This document shows, one piece after another, positions 33,524-43,353 of a stretch of 64,000 bases of DNA (the first letter of the stretch is position 1; each line of letters begins with the position of its first letter). A program made the position numbers and the translations under genes. The stretch comes from Mesostigma viride (lineage: Eukaryota; Streptophyta; Mesostigmatophyceae; Mesostigmatales; Mesostigmataceae): NCBI GenBank assembly GCA_009746045.1, contig RPFO01000041.1, forward strand, positions 9,330,468 to 9,394,467, read 5' to 3'. Below the pieces are notes generated by a model. That model had not been told where the DNA came from and did no database searches. It saw only the letters and a program-made list of their open reading frames with translations.

Positions 33524-34122
33524 TGTCAAAAATCCTAATAATGCGTCAATGAATGAGCTCAAATGTTGCGGCACAACTCATTTCATTAATACAATAAAAG
33601 ACGCATATATAGAATTTAAGGACCGTGACCGGTGTCCATTGCCAAGCCACAAGGCAACTGGCCCACCATCAGGTAACGTGAAAAGGTGCACGCCGACCTC
33701 TTAAACAATGTCCAATGTCGGATGCACACATTATCCCTACGTTAACTTAACACATAAAGTGTCTCGACTTGAACAACTGGCACACAAAATCCACTAGGCA
33801 ATGATGCGAATATTCGGCACCAATATTTGACCCCACTATTGCGCGGCGCTAGGAGTTAGCCACCGCCAAATGGCACGAGATACTCACGCCCTACAAGTCG
33901 TACCATGCAACCACAAGGTAGAGCCGAATTAATCCTAACTTCGGCACCTAATATCTTTGTGCATACTCAACTGTCCGTCATAAGAAAAGTACCGCCGGAA
34001 AGAACACGGCAAGCCCTACTCAGCCCTAATAATATCCTTGGCCAGAAAATACAGAAGATTGGCCACAACATAACATAGGCTGGCAAACGGGCACATCCAG
34101 GGTTTATACTAAAACCCTGACA
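33524..34122. mobile_element. Solo LTR (599 bp) of an unrelated family
   Basis: TGTCAAAAATCC to AAAACCCTGACA with TG...CA ends, short terminal inverted repeat TGTCA/TGACA, and a 5-bp duplication TTATG at 33519-33523 and 34123-34127. It sits within the integrase of C copy 2 exactly where copy 1 is continuous (about 16215). No internal ORF. This is what LTR-LTR recombination leaves behind. Confidence 0.8.
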
Positions 34123-34127
34123 TTATG

Positions 34128-34806
34128 TAATAACGCCTGCACACCTTCTACAGTATCGCGGGACACATCATCCTTGTCCCTTAAAGGACTGGCTAGGAGA
34201 GAGGTAGGGGTAAGGGGTTGTCTACCTGCCGTGTCTAGGAAGAAGGGCGTATAACCATGGGCGGCCTGAGGGCAATTGTTAAGGGAAAACTCTACAAGAC
34301 ATAGATAATCCTCCCAATCACTCCCAGAACCATTCACATAGTGCCGCAGAGCTTCTTCCACTACTCTATTCAAACGTTCTACTAAATGAGAAGAGGAGGA
34401 GTGGTAGGCAGTACCGAAGGTGACCTTAGTACCAATAGCAGCATATAACTGCTGCCAAAAATCTGAAGTAAATAACTCATCTTTGTCAGAAATAAACTGC
34501 CTACTCAAACCATGGTATCTATAAACATTATTGAGGTATAGGCGGGCACAATCGCGTGCGGTGAGGTCAAGGGGACAAGGCACGAGATGGCACATACGCG
34601 TAAAGCGATCTACAAACACAAGGATCTGAGCATTACCCTTATCATTCTTTCTAAAAGGTCCTACAAAATCCATCATAAGGGAATCCCATGGCATGATGGG
34701 ATCAGGAAGGGTCCTAGGCTCGGCTATCTGCCCTACGTTGCTAGGTTTCATTTCCTGACAGGATTGGCAGGTCCTAACATATTCATCTACATCCTTTAGG
34801 AGGGAG
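34128..34806 (-). pseudogene. Integrase core of element C copy 2 (truncated)
   Basis: On the minus strand the frame runs from DVDEYVRTCQSCQEM through MMDFVGPF (first Asp), SRQFISDKDELFTSDFWQ (second Asp) and HLVERLNRVVEE (Glu), so the DDE triad is intact here and better kept than in copy 1. The HH half of the zinc domain and everything upstream are gone: similarity to C ends at 34806. Confidence 0.85.
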
Positions 34807-35385
34807 CAGTGTATAATCATACGCAATACGCTATCGTACGCGGCCCAGATGTATAATGTATAATACGCTTCATACGGTGTATTATACGCTAATCGTACGC
34901 TAACCCCTTGAAAGTCTGTTTTTGCATGGTTTTGATGATCATTCATCAATCTGACCAACCCAACATGTTCTCCAGCATCACAAGTTTGGCTTTATATGCC
35001 ACATTATCACATGGCCTTGCCAATGTCGTCACTACCTAGAACAACAAGCGCTGTCCCTTATGAATAGTTACTCAATAAAAGCACAACAAAACGTCAAGTT
35101 TATATTCAACTAGGGGTACTGAATAAGACATTTTGCCAGAAATAAGACACATTGCCTACTCATCGTAGGCCGGCCATTACTAATGGTTCTGCATGAAGCA
35201 AGGATACAAAAGGCTTTATGGCTGGCATGCAGGCAGTTGTAAAGCATTACAAATGATGCTGGGCAGGGCTCGGAAAAATACTGTCGGAACGACACATTGA
35301 AATAAATGTATGCATTATTCAATCCCGGTTTTCTGTTATGCAATATATCTGTTTGCCGCACGTGATGTTGATTACCTAGATGCGG
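34807..35385. other. Intergenic, nothing assigned
   Basis: AT-rich, with short TATAATAC/TACGCT repeats at about 34810-34910. No supported ORF. Confidence 0.5.
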
Positions 35386-35537
35386 ACAATGAATCCGGTG
35401 CGACTCATGTCGCTGGGCACAATGGTTGCCACAATGGTTGCAGTCTTGCCACGGGTTGTTAAGATATAACCATGGCAGACTGCAACCATTGTGGCAACCA
35501 TTGTGCCCAGCGACATGAGTCGCACCGGATTCATTGT
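35386..35537. repeat. Near-perfect 65-bp inverted repeat (long hairpin)
   Basis: The left arm 35386-35451 and right arm 35473-35537 are reverse complements with a single 1-nt bulge, separated by a 21-nt loop. The outer ends read ACAATGAATCCGG / CCGGATTCATTGT. Such a structure could be a foldback MITE, a small-RNA precursor, or a recent palindromic duplication. No ORF is involved. Confidence 0.85.
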
Positions 35538-35882
35538 AACAAAGCCATGTAACAAAGTGCACCGGATGGCCCAGCAGTAGTGCGCCCAGAGCCGGCCATG
35601 CCGGAGGAGCTGGCATGAGCGGACTGCCACTCGGAGGCGTCGGTTTCTACAAGGTCAGTAAGCTTGCCTTTGGCTGCCGCCCGCGCGCATCAGCCTGCTT
35701 CCCGGCGTCACTACCCGCCTTTCTCTTCCTGGCCTTGTCATCCTTCTCCGCCTGCTCTCTCAACAGCTTGAGACGCAATGCCTTGGGCGGCTTCGAGCAT
35801 GGGCACACTTTCGCATCCTTGGCATACGTGCCGCCCATGATATGGCATCTTCCTCGGGTAGAAGAACCCTTGAAATGTGAGG

Positions 35883-36740
35883 GGATTCACAAGTGGTCGC
35901 TCAATTTCACAAGTCACCGAATGAGTAAAACCAATTCTTTCAGATTTCATGCTAATTCAAGCTGGATTCTTGCAAGCACCATTTAGACCATAAAACTAGA
36001 CCGCCTACAAAAATTGGGCTCATTCTGAGCTCAAATGGTGACATGTGACAGTGTAAATATGCAGCTTTTTGTCATTTGCACCGGTTTCTTACATGAAACA
36101 AATAGGAATCATGACCAAATGAACTCATATCGAGCTGCCAGGATTCTTGCAAGCAACATTTAAACCATAATACTACACCACCTACAAAAATTGGGCTCAT
36201 TATGAGCTCAAATGGTGACATGTGACAGTATAAATATGCAGTTTTACGCCATTTTCATCGTTTTCTTACACGAAATAAATAGGAATCATGACCAAATGAG
36301 CTCATATCGAGCTAGATTCTTGCAAGCTACATTTAAACCATAATACTAGACCACCTACAAAAATTGGGCTCATTATGAGCTCAAATGGTGACATGTGACA
36401 GTATAAATATGCAACCTTTTGTCATTTGCACCGGTTTCTTACATGAAACAAATAGGAATCATGAACCAATGAACTCATATCCAGCTGGATTCTTGCAAGC
36501 TACATTTAAACCATAATACTACACCACCTACAAAAATTGGGCTCATTATGAGCTCAAATGGTGACATGTGACAGTATGAATATGCAGTTTTACGCCATTT
36601 GCACCGGTTTCTTACATGAAACAAATAGGAATCATGACCAAATGAACTCATATCAAGCTGGATTCTTGCAAGCAACATTTAAACCATAATACTAGACCAC
36701 CTACAAAAATTGGGCTCATTCGATCTGAGCTCAAATGGTG
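35883..36740. repeat. Dispersed repeat with about five 174-bp tandem units
   Basis: The block starts with GGGGATTCACAAGTGGTCGC. From about 35960 it is an array whose unit contains CTACAAAAATTGGGCTCATT, recurring near 36006, 36184, 36356, 36530 and 36711. A shorter inverted copy is at 61440-61800. Confidence 0.8.
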
Positions 36741-36761
36741 ACATGTGACAGTATATGAAAA

Positions 36762-36963
36762 GAGACAACAAACGTGGACTGAAGCATTGGCACGCTGAGC
36801 CCCGTGCATGTCTGAGACCAGTTGTCTGAAAAGAGACAACAAACGTGGCAGCATGGCACGCCGAGCCCCGTGCATGTCTGAGACCAGTTGTCTGAAAAGA
36901 GACAACAAACGTGGAAGCATGGCACGCCGAGCCCCGTGCATGTCTGAGACCAGTTGTCTGAAC
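36762..36963. repeat. Three tandem units of 66-71 bp
   Basis: Each unit begins GAGACAACAAACGTGG (36762, 36833, 36899) and contains GAGCCCCGTGCATGTCTGAG. Confidence 0.85.
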
Positions 36964-37029
36964 TGAAACGTAAAAAGCGCGGATCCGCGTAAGGCGCGAT
37001 GTCTACTGGCTCAGGACAGTATATATATA

Positions 37030-37992
37030 GCCCCCGTCCGTGCCGCTCAGGCGGTACAGCGCCACCTCCCTCGCGGCACTCCCTCGGTCGCCTCCGTTCA
37101 ATCTCCCGCCGCATTCCCTGCTCGCGTCATCGATAAACACCAGAAAACCTACGCGGGTATTCTGCACACGGCTGATTGGATTGCTCTTTTTGCGGACCTC
37201 AACGCCCAGGGACGTGCGTGGCTGTTCTCGCTTTCCTTGCGGAGTGTGGGCTCGGCGTACCTTCGTGCTCTTCCCATGGCCCCCCCATTCGCCTTGGCTC
37301 CCAGCCACTACTCGGTGGCGCTCCGGCACCAGCTATTTGCCCCGCAGCCTCTTGTTCCGGCCGGGCGGCCTTGTGGTAGCTGTGGGCAGCCGCTGGATCC
37401 CACGGGGACTCACTACCTTGCCTGCATGGGGGGCCAACAGAATCAGAATTGGTATTTGTATTTGCACACTGTCCTCCTGACGGTGGTGCTCGCCATGATT
37501 CGGTCGGTCTTCCCCCACGCGAACATCCGGTCCGAGGATGCGGATGGCGCTGCCTTCTATTCCCCCAACCACCGGCCTGACATCGTGGTGCTGGACTTTG
37601 AGGGGGGTGGACGGCATCTGCTTATTGACGTTTCGGTGGCGCGGCCCTTGGCTCTTAGCCACGTGGCTGGGGCCTCCCTCACGGCAGGTTACACGGCGGA
37701 CCGGGCGGAGCGGGCCAAGCTCCTGGCCTATGGCGACGTCGGGCACCATCGTGTGGTGCCCTTTGTCCTGGAGGAGTTTGGGGCCATGGGGCCCCTGACC
37801 TCCGCCTTCTTCAAGGAGTGTTGCCGGCTCCGGGAGGACCGGCTGGACCTGGAGGGCCAGCGGGCCCCATGGTCGGCGCGGACCTGGACGTCATATTGGC
37901 GTCAGCGCTTGTCGGTGGCGCTGACTCGGGCCATGGCTGACATCATGCTCCGCCGTACGCGGGCTGATTTTGCGGTGCAGCAGGGCTATTAG
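37030..37992 (+). pseudogene. C-terminal part of a non-LTR retrotransposon ORF with restriction-like endonuclease
   Basis: Open frame without a proper start (5'-truncated), ending TAG/TAT-TAG near 37992. It carries a CCHC-like motif CGSCGQPLDPTGTHYLACMG followed about 70 residues later by HRPDIVVLD and LLIDVSVARP. This is the PD-(D/E)XK arrangement of the restriction-like endonuclease at the C terminus of R2/NeSL-type LINEs, which nicks target DNA for target-primed reverse transcription. The RT domain is missing. The clade cannot be fixed from this piece. Confidence 0.7.
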
Positions 37993-38231
37993 GTTCCTCC
38001 CGTTAGGCGTTTCCATTGGTCTTATCGTAGTATAGAGCTTTGACATGGCTCTGTATATTATAGGTTTATAGCTGGGCGTTTGCTTTGGTTTGAGTGATTT
38101 CACTCTGTTGTAAGTAATTATATTTTTTAAATATATATAGCCCCTCATTGAGTGATGGGGCCGTGTGGGGTACCGGGGAGCCATTCTTGAGTGATGATGG
38201 TTGAGTGATAAATTGAATGATAAAATATTGG
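37993..38231 (+). mobile_element. 3' UTR and tail of the non-LTR retrotransposon
   Basis: Shared with 24246-24434 (first part) and, inverted, with 56661-56878 (38009-38231). The tail consists of loose TTGAGTGATRA repeats, as common at LINE 3' ends. Confidence 0.75.
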
Positions 38232-38450
38232 ATTTCGTAATTATTTACTGAAGCATGTGTCAGTTGTGATTCCAGACCCTTGCCAGTATTGACTCAGATG
38301 GTAACGTGGCTCATTTCATTGTCAGGCTCGGAGTTGCCACGGCCATTGGAAAGCTATGCCAGGGTTTGATTGATACCAAAGTTGCTAACAATGTCGTAAT
38401 ACAACCAAGCAAGTTCGTATCAGATCAGGCAACCCATGAAAGGGGCGTGC

Positions 38451-39017
38451 TCAAACGTTAGCTGTGTAGCCTGATTGCTGCGACCCAAGTGCGAGGTTCT
38501 GCCTCTTGTTGGCGAAATCGTCCTCGTTATCATTCTCGTCGAGCTCCCGTTTCTTGTCGTTTGACCCGCTCTTGTATGCTGCAAACCCTCTCCTGGCATC
38601 TGACCACGCGTTGATGAGGGAGAAAGCGGATATTCCGGGCTGGTGCTTCGACTTCTGGAAAGATTTCATGAAATCCTCGACCTTGTCTACGCAATCGGCG
38701 CATTCGTCAAGGCGTTTCCATTCGCACCGTTCTTCGAGCTTCCTCGGCTTGGCTGACCCCTTTTCGTAGACCCATTCGACAAGGACCTTTGGAGTTTTCC
38801 TGTCAACGGCATCGTAAGCAGCATCGTGGACTTTTAGCACCTCGCAGGTCGGCGAGTAATCACCGGCCTCGCCAGATGGTGCGACAATGCCTTCTAGTTG
38901 TTCAGAAAGGCGAGAAAGCTTGTTTTCAATTGCCGTTTGCTTGTCACAAATTTCGTCAAGTGTTTTCCCTATAAACGCAAGCGCTTTCTCACACGGCCCA
39001 GCATTTCGTGACGCCAT
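38451..39017 (-). CDS. Hypothetical 188-residue coiled-coil protein
   Basis: ATG at 39017 (MASRNAGPCEKALAFIGKTL). An N-terminal heptad-like helix (KQTAIENKLSRLSEQLEG), several Cys/Trp in the middle (ERCEWKRLDECADCVDKVEDF) and an acidic/basic C-terminal tail (KKRELDENDNEDDFANKRQN). Family not recognised. It lies 260 bp outside the left viral palindrome, so it may be host or belong to another element. Flanking 38232-38450 and 39018-39276 hold nothing clear. Confidence 0.5.
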   Translation of the reverse strand: MASRNAGPCEKALAFIGKTLDEICDKQTAIENKLSRLSEQLEGIVAPSGEAGDYSPTCEVLKVHDAAYDAVDRKTPKVLVEWVYEKGSAKPRKLEERCEWKRLDECADCVDKVEDFMKSFQKSKHQPGISAFSLINAWSDARRGFAAYKSGSNDKKRELDENDNEDDFANKRQNLALGSQQSGYTANV

Positions 39018-39276
39018 GGCTATCTGTTAGCATTCACTAGACTGCAGGTTGGTTCATAATGCATTCCGGCCATCATATCAAAATTTTAGCAAGGTCACGT
39101 TACGTCTGCTTGCATCGACCAGTGCTGCGTGAGTGTCATGCGTTTAGTCAGTGGCTGATGGCGGTATAAGGGCGGTGGTAAACTCGGCTTGTAACAAAAA
39201 TCCCGGGTACCGGCGCGGCGCTTGGCTGGCAGCGAAAAACACAAGGTCTCTTCAACGTGCGAGGTGTGTGTGTGTG

Positions 39277-39341
39277 AATAGGCAAAATTGGCCAGAGAAT
39301 TTGAAGATAGTACTAATTCTTTCTGGCCAATTTTGCCTATT
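39277..39341. repeat. PLV left-end palindrome, outer copy
   Basis: 20-bp perfect arms (AATAGGCAAAATTGGCCAGA and its complement at 39322-39341) around a 25-nt spacer. Confidence 0.9.
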
Positions 39342-39474
39342 CTGACAGAACCATCAACCACCGCCCAACCCACGCCACGCACCAACCGCAGAACGCGCGG
39401 GACCTCCGTGGACGGCCGGGTCGTTTGTGGAAAACGCGCGATTCACGCCGTGTCAACGCGCGAGGGTGTGTGTG

Positions 39475-39537
39475 ATAGGCAAAATTGGCCAGAGAATTTG
39501 AAGATAGTACTAATACTTTCTGGCCAATTTTGCCTAT
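39475..39537. repeat. PLV left-end palindrome, inner copy
   Basis: 19-bp arms, nearly the same sequence as the outer copy, in the same orientation. The pair belongs to an about 197-bp imperfect tandem duplication that includes the flanking GTGTGTGT and CTGACAGAACCATCAAC sequence. Confidence 0.9.
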
Positions 39538-39713
39538 TCTGACAGAACCATCAACTACCAACAAACCACGCCACACACCAAACGCGCGCCTGATCGCCTG
39601 CGCGTTCCTGCGAATTCCTGCGCCGTCGCGGGAGAGGAGCGGAGGATGGCTTGGTGTCACAGCGACACAAAATATCTAATACTATACCACGAGACGCGGC
39701 GTGATGGGTCTAT

Positions 39714-40082
39714 CTATCTGAAATGATAGCCCTCGTCCATGCTTCCATGCGCCTCGTCCTGGTGGCGGAGTGATGCTAGTTCGGTCTCGTTTCCCCACCA
39801 GCCAGGCTGGTACCTCTCACAAAAGTCGAGGACATCAGCCTTTGATATTTCTAGGTCCTGCTCCTTCATATGGTACATCCGCGTGCCGCCTGCTGAAATG
39901 TTGAGTGTGCTAGCGAGTAGGATGTGAATAAGGCTCGAACACTGAGCAAAACTCAGCGTCCCACCAGCCCCTTTTGCCCTTCTCCTATACCCAAACACCG
40001 CGCGCATGAATGTTTGACTCCCCATGATCTCGCGATCGATCCTATTCCCGATCTCGATCGCCTTGTCGCGAGGGATCGTCAT
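39714..40082 (-). CDS. PLV hypothetical 122-residue protein
   Basis: ATG at 40082 (MTIPRDKAIEIGNRIDREIM). Family not recognised. Predicted mostly helical, with a basic patch (FGYRRRAKGAGG) and a Trp-rich C-terminal segment (CERYQPGWWGNETELASL). It is the last gene of the minus-strand set, 50 nt downstream of the helicase stop. No TATA-like box is directly upstream, so it may be co-transcribed. Confidence 0.6.
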   Translation of the reverse strand: MTIPRDKAIEIGNRIDREIMGSQTFMRAVFGYRRRAKGAGGTLSFAQCSSLIHILLASTLNISAGGTRMYHMKEQDLEISKADVLDFCERYQPGWWGNETELASLRHQDEAHGSMDEGYHFR

Positions 40083-40132
40083 GGTCCTGGCACTCTCGCG
40101 ATCTAGGACGAACTCCTCTATCCCACTGCCCT

Positions 40133-42640
40133 TTAATAGATGTAGAGCAACCGCGAGAGTCTTCGCGTCACGGCGGCTGTTTTGTATTCACTGAGGTCAA
40201 AGAGCGAATGAGTCTTCCTCATTGCCTCAAGGACGTTCGCAAGGTACCCATCCTTGCCCAGTTCTGTCGCTCGCGAGTGCTGCCGGACAGCTCGGTAAAC
40301 CGTCCGGCATTTATCCTTCTCGAGGAGCCCGGCAAGTTCCTCATCTCTACGTTCTCGCGGGATCTGGTAACTGAATTCCGCGAGCTCGTAGACGTTCTTC
40401 AGCCTCTTCTCGAACGCTGTAAGAATCTCGCCTGCGTCACATCGATCCTTCAGTGCGACGTATTCTTCGTGCTCCATGATATAAACGGCACGCCCCTCGT
40501 CCGCGTCTTCCAGTTTTGGCAGTGGTGGGGCGTCGGTGTGATCCACCTTCTCGTCCGCCCTTTCCATCTTTACGTCATAATCCTCTGCTAGCATCCTGAT
40601 CAGATTCGGCTTGAAGTGGCTGCGAGAAACTGCCACGTCCTGCAGGTTGCGACAGAAGAGGTTGAGGAGTGGCGAGCTTGGGTCGAATTTCCTCTTACCA
40701 TCTTCACCCCACGAAGCAATCACATCGGCGTTGTCCTTCGCCATCAGGTTCAGAAACTTGGCCTCTGTGTCGACCGTCGTCTTTTTTATCTGGTCAAAGT
40801 TGGTGTCAAGCCTCGACAGAGGTGTAGTAGAGTCTCGATAGATGATTGTCATCTCCCCCTTGCACAGGTGACGGACACGGAACATCTGTTGCAGCATGGT
40901 CGTGTATTCGGCGTATCCTGGGGCGTTGATAAAACCAGCCACCATGCTGTCGAAAGTGTGCATAGTATACGAGACTCCGACGGTGATGGTCGGCGAAATA
41001 ATGAGAAAGTCGAGATCAGCCCATGCCGAATTAGCGCCGCTTTCTAGATCCTTTTTTGGCGTGTCCTTGGTGTACGATTTCCACTTCTTTGTGGACAAAA
41101 TGTCCTTCAAGCCCTCGCATACGGCCGGAACAGCCCACGCCGCGGACATTGGACAGAACAGCTTCTCCCCGGCATGCAACCGCCTCTTGCACTCAGCAAC
41201 AATCTCCGCAACAAAGACCGCTTTCCAACACTTCTTAGAATCGATGTCGACCCACTTCAACACGCGATTAGTAGGGCGCTTAAACGTGTTCATAGATGCC
41301 CTGATCCCGTCAACTGGTCGGTAGTGCGCGATGTAATTGTAGACCTTCGCTGTAATGGTCGCGTCAAGCGCTATAAGCACCTTGGCGCGCTCCAAGATCT
41401 CGATAAGACGCACAATGACCTCTCGCTTGTTCTTGAGATGGAGACCCGATAGCGCTGTCAATGTGTTGTAAATCTCGTCCATGATCACGACGTCAAAACT
41501 CGAGCTGGCGAGACGAAGGATGGAGTTCAGAACGATGAGCACGCGGTCGTCCTTGATATACCCTCCGCGATTGTCCAGATAGTGGCGGAACCGCGGGTCT
41601 TGGGAGAGGATCCGGAACGCGGAATCCTCCCAGACGATACACTTCCCCACCTCGCCGAGTGCCTTATAATTACGGTCCTCTTCCTTCGAGAGACTGATGT
41701 TGGCGACGATGCACAGTATGCGAACATCAGGGATCCTGCGGACAAGCTCGTTCACCATCTCTCGGACACGTTCTGATTTTCCAGTCCCACAGTTCGACTG
41801 GACAAAGTGGGTGACTTTGTGACCCTTGTCGCGGCCTCTGATAACCTCGACCAGACCGTCGACGTCAAAAGGCTTGATCTTCTCTGTGCAGTACGTCTCG
41901 CCAAACGGGACACTCTCCGCGACGAACTCGCGCCTGTCCATGATACACTCCGCGTGCTTGGGGCCCTTCTTCCAACACGAGTAGGTGACCCTTCCGTCCG
42001 AGTACTCGCACACCCTCGGGCCGTGACCAGCGCTCTTATGGGGGCGGTCCTTCTTGCACACGATACAGGGCACTTCTGGGTCGACGGTCCAGCGGGACAT
42101 GTAGTATGTCCGGCCGTCCTCCCCGGCGTGCTCCTCGACATTGATGATCCGACTACCCGGCGAAACCTTCGCCATTGCCTCGATTGACCTCGCGATTTGC
42201 TCGCTGCCCGCCCCGTGCCCGCGAGGACTATACTGGGACGCCTTTTTGCGTTCCGAGCCTTTCTGGGCGTACCACGAAGCCGGAGCGCTTACTATCTCGG
42301 CGTCGTCGAGATTGTTCGTGGGGTAGACGATGGCCGAGTGTTCGCGAACGTCGTCAGACCCCTCGCATATCCTGAGACTCGCGAGAGGGTCTGTCTCCCC
42401 GAGTTTGTGCATTCCGACGGCTCTGAAGCACCAGTCCTTACCATAGATGTGATCATCGACCATTAACTGGACCTCCTTGTCGTCGTAGTATTCGCCGGGG
42501 TTAGCCAACATCTCTTCAATGTTTTGCTCCATGTACGCCGAAGCGTGCTCGGTGCTTAGGAGCATGTTGGCGTCAGTGTAGAGAGACGAGTCGGGGTCCA
42601 GCAGATGCTCGCGGATGTAGCGAGTAAAGTCTGGCACCAA
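40133..42640 (-). CDS. PLV primase-helicase, C-terminal part: primase motif III, zinc motif and SF2 helicase
   Basis: This is the downstream part of a gene that begins at 43155, in a different frame. It has no ATG of its own at 42640. DSSLYTDANMLLS near the start fits the third AEP primase motif. A Cys/His cluster follows (CIVCKKDRPH...CEYSDGRVTYSCW, about residues 195-230). The helicase has Walker A SNCGTGKSE (about 285), DEAD-like VVIMDEIYN (about 385), a TITVGVSYT segment and QMFRVRHL (motif VI-like). The layout resembles herpesvirus UL9/origin-binding-protein-like SF2 helicases seen in large DNA viruses and some PLVs. It would unwind and prime viral DNA. Confidence 0.8.
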   Translation of the reverse strand: MVPDFTRYIREHLLDPDSSLYTDANMLLSTEHASAYMEQNIEEMLANPGEYYDDKEVQLMVDDHIYGKDWCFRAVGMHKLGETDPLASLRICEGSDDVREHSAIVYPTNNLDDAEIVSAPASWYAQKGSERKKASQYSPRGHGAGSEQIARSIEAMAKVSPGSRIINVEEHAGEDGRTYYMSRWTVDPEVPCIVCKKDRPHKSAGHGPRVCEYSDGRVTYSCWKKGPKHAECIMDRREFVAESVPFGETYCTEKIKPFDVDGLVEVIRGRDKGHKVTHFVQSNCGTGKSERVREMVNELVRRIPDVRILCIVANISLSKEEDRNYKALGEVGKCIVWEDSAFRILSQDPRFRHYLDNRGGYIKDDRVLIVLNSILRLASSSFDVVIMDEIYNTLTALSGLHLKNKREVIVRLIEILERAKVLIALDATITAKVYNYIAHYRPVDGIRASMNTFKRPTNRVLKWVDIDSKKCWKAVFVAEIVAECKRRLHAGEKLFCPMSAAWAVPAVCEGLKDILSTKKWKSYTKDTPKKDLESGANSAWADLDFLIISPTITVGVSYTMHTFDSMVAGFINAPGYAEYTTMLQQMFRVRHLCKGEMTIIYRDSTTPLSRLDTNFDQIKKTTVDTEAKFLNLMAKDNADVIASWGEDGKRKFDPSSPLLNLFCRNLQDVAVSRSHFKPNLIRMLAEDYDVKMERADEKVDHTDAPPLPKLEDADEGRAVYIMEHEEYVALKDRCDAGEILTAFEKRLKNVYELAEFSYQIPRERRDEELAGLLEKDKCRTVYRAVRQHSRATELGKDGYLANVLEAMRKTHSLFDLSEYKTAAVTRRLSRLLYIY

Positions 42641-43155
42641 TACTGTCTCGCGTCGATGTCAGCCAGTACCAGCCCGCGGACAACGATATGATACGAAATC
42701 TTGAGGAAACCATCCTTCTCGCGTGTCGCTGTCGAGACGTTATATTGGAACCGTTCTGGCTCGATCCCTAGAACATCGAACACGTACGCATCGTGAAGTC
42801 GCTTGAAATGGCGTGGGTAGTTGATACGCTCGCAATCCCTTCCCACGCGGTCGTCGAGATCGACGTATGCCCACGACGGCTGGTCGGGGCGGATGATCTC
42901 GTTCAGTGTCTGAGTCCGGACATTTCGCGTGCATTCCTCGCGAATTGCCGCGAATTCTTCAGCGTCTCGGTAGTGTGTGTACTCTTTCGGTCCGCGCCCG
43001 ATATCCCGGGCAGCAATGTAGGAATGCCCGGCCTCGTTCGCGGCCTCGATGCAGCGGTCCTTCGGCCCCTTGCCGTCGACCCTCGACCCACCAAACCACG
43101 TTCGACCGTGGACGGTTCTGGTCAGTCTCGCTCCAGTGTAGACGGACGCGGTCAT
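42556..43155 (-). CDS. PLV primase-helicase, N-terminal part: AEP-type primase (frameshifted)
   Basis: ATG at 43155 with a TATATA box 12-17 nt upstream. Archaeo-eukaryotic primase motifs are visible: DxD in WAYVDLDDRVGRD (about residue 95) and S-x-H in KISYHIVVRG (about 160). The product runs out of frame after ADIDARQY near 42640; primase motif III is found immediately afterwards in the -1 frame. A missing single base explains this. No slippery heptamer is present at the junction, so mutation or an assembly error is more likely than programmed recoding. Confidence 0.8.
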   Translation of the reverse strand: MTASVYTGARLTRTVHGRTWFGGSRVDGKGPKDRCIEAANEAGHSYIAARDIGRGPKEYTHYRDAEEFAAIREECTRNVRTQTLNEIIRPDQPSWAYVDLDDRVGRDCERINYPRHFKRLHDAYVFDVLGIEPERFQYNVSTATREKDGFLKISYHIVVRGLVLADIDARQYWCQTLLATSASICWTPTRLSTLTPTCS

Positions 43156-43297
43156 GATGAAAGTTGTATATACCTGTAGTGTTAGATTTTTTTTTTCTGG
43201 CCGAAACGAGACTGGTTTTTTTTTCTGATTGGAAGGAAGTGGATTTTATTAATCAATAATACAATTCAACTCTCTCGATAGCCGAAAAAACCCGGGA

Positions 43298-43318
43298 CTT
43301 TTATACGTAGTATAAAAG
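43298..43318. promoter_or_regulatory. Perfect palindrome containing TATAAAAG on both strands
   Basis: CTTTTATAC-GTA-GTATAAAAG, 9-bp arms with a 3-nt centre, in the 198-bp gap between the recombinase stop (43354) and the primase start (43155). It could be a TATA promoter for the primase, a terminator for the recombinase, or a protein-binding site. Confidence 0.5.
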
Positions 43319-43353
43319 GGCGACAAACAATTTTCAGATAGCGACAGAATCAA

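Larger units (their letters stand above)
25059..34806 (-). mobile_element. Ty3/Gypsy element C copy 2 (minus strand, truncated at integrase)
   Basis: On the minus strand, from right to left: integrase from the CQSC zinc motif, interruption by a solo LTR, integrase tail, chromodomain, interruption by element B copy 2, ORF3, trailer, PPT and 3' LTR. Similarity to copy 1 stops abruptly at 34806, so gag, protease, RT and RNase H are missing. Its 3' end faces the 3' end of copy 1 across 4.9 kb. Confidence 0.9.

Noticed and set aside
38451-39017. 188-residue ORF as a PLV gene
   Set aside because: It lies outside the left palindrome and has no TATA-like box or similarity to viral genes. It is kept as a separate hypothetical gene.
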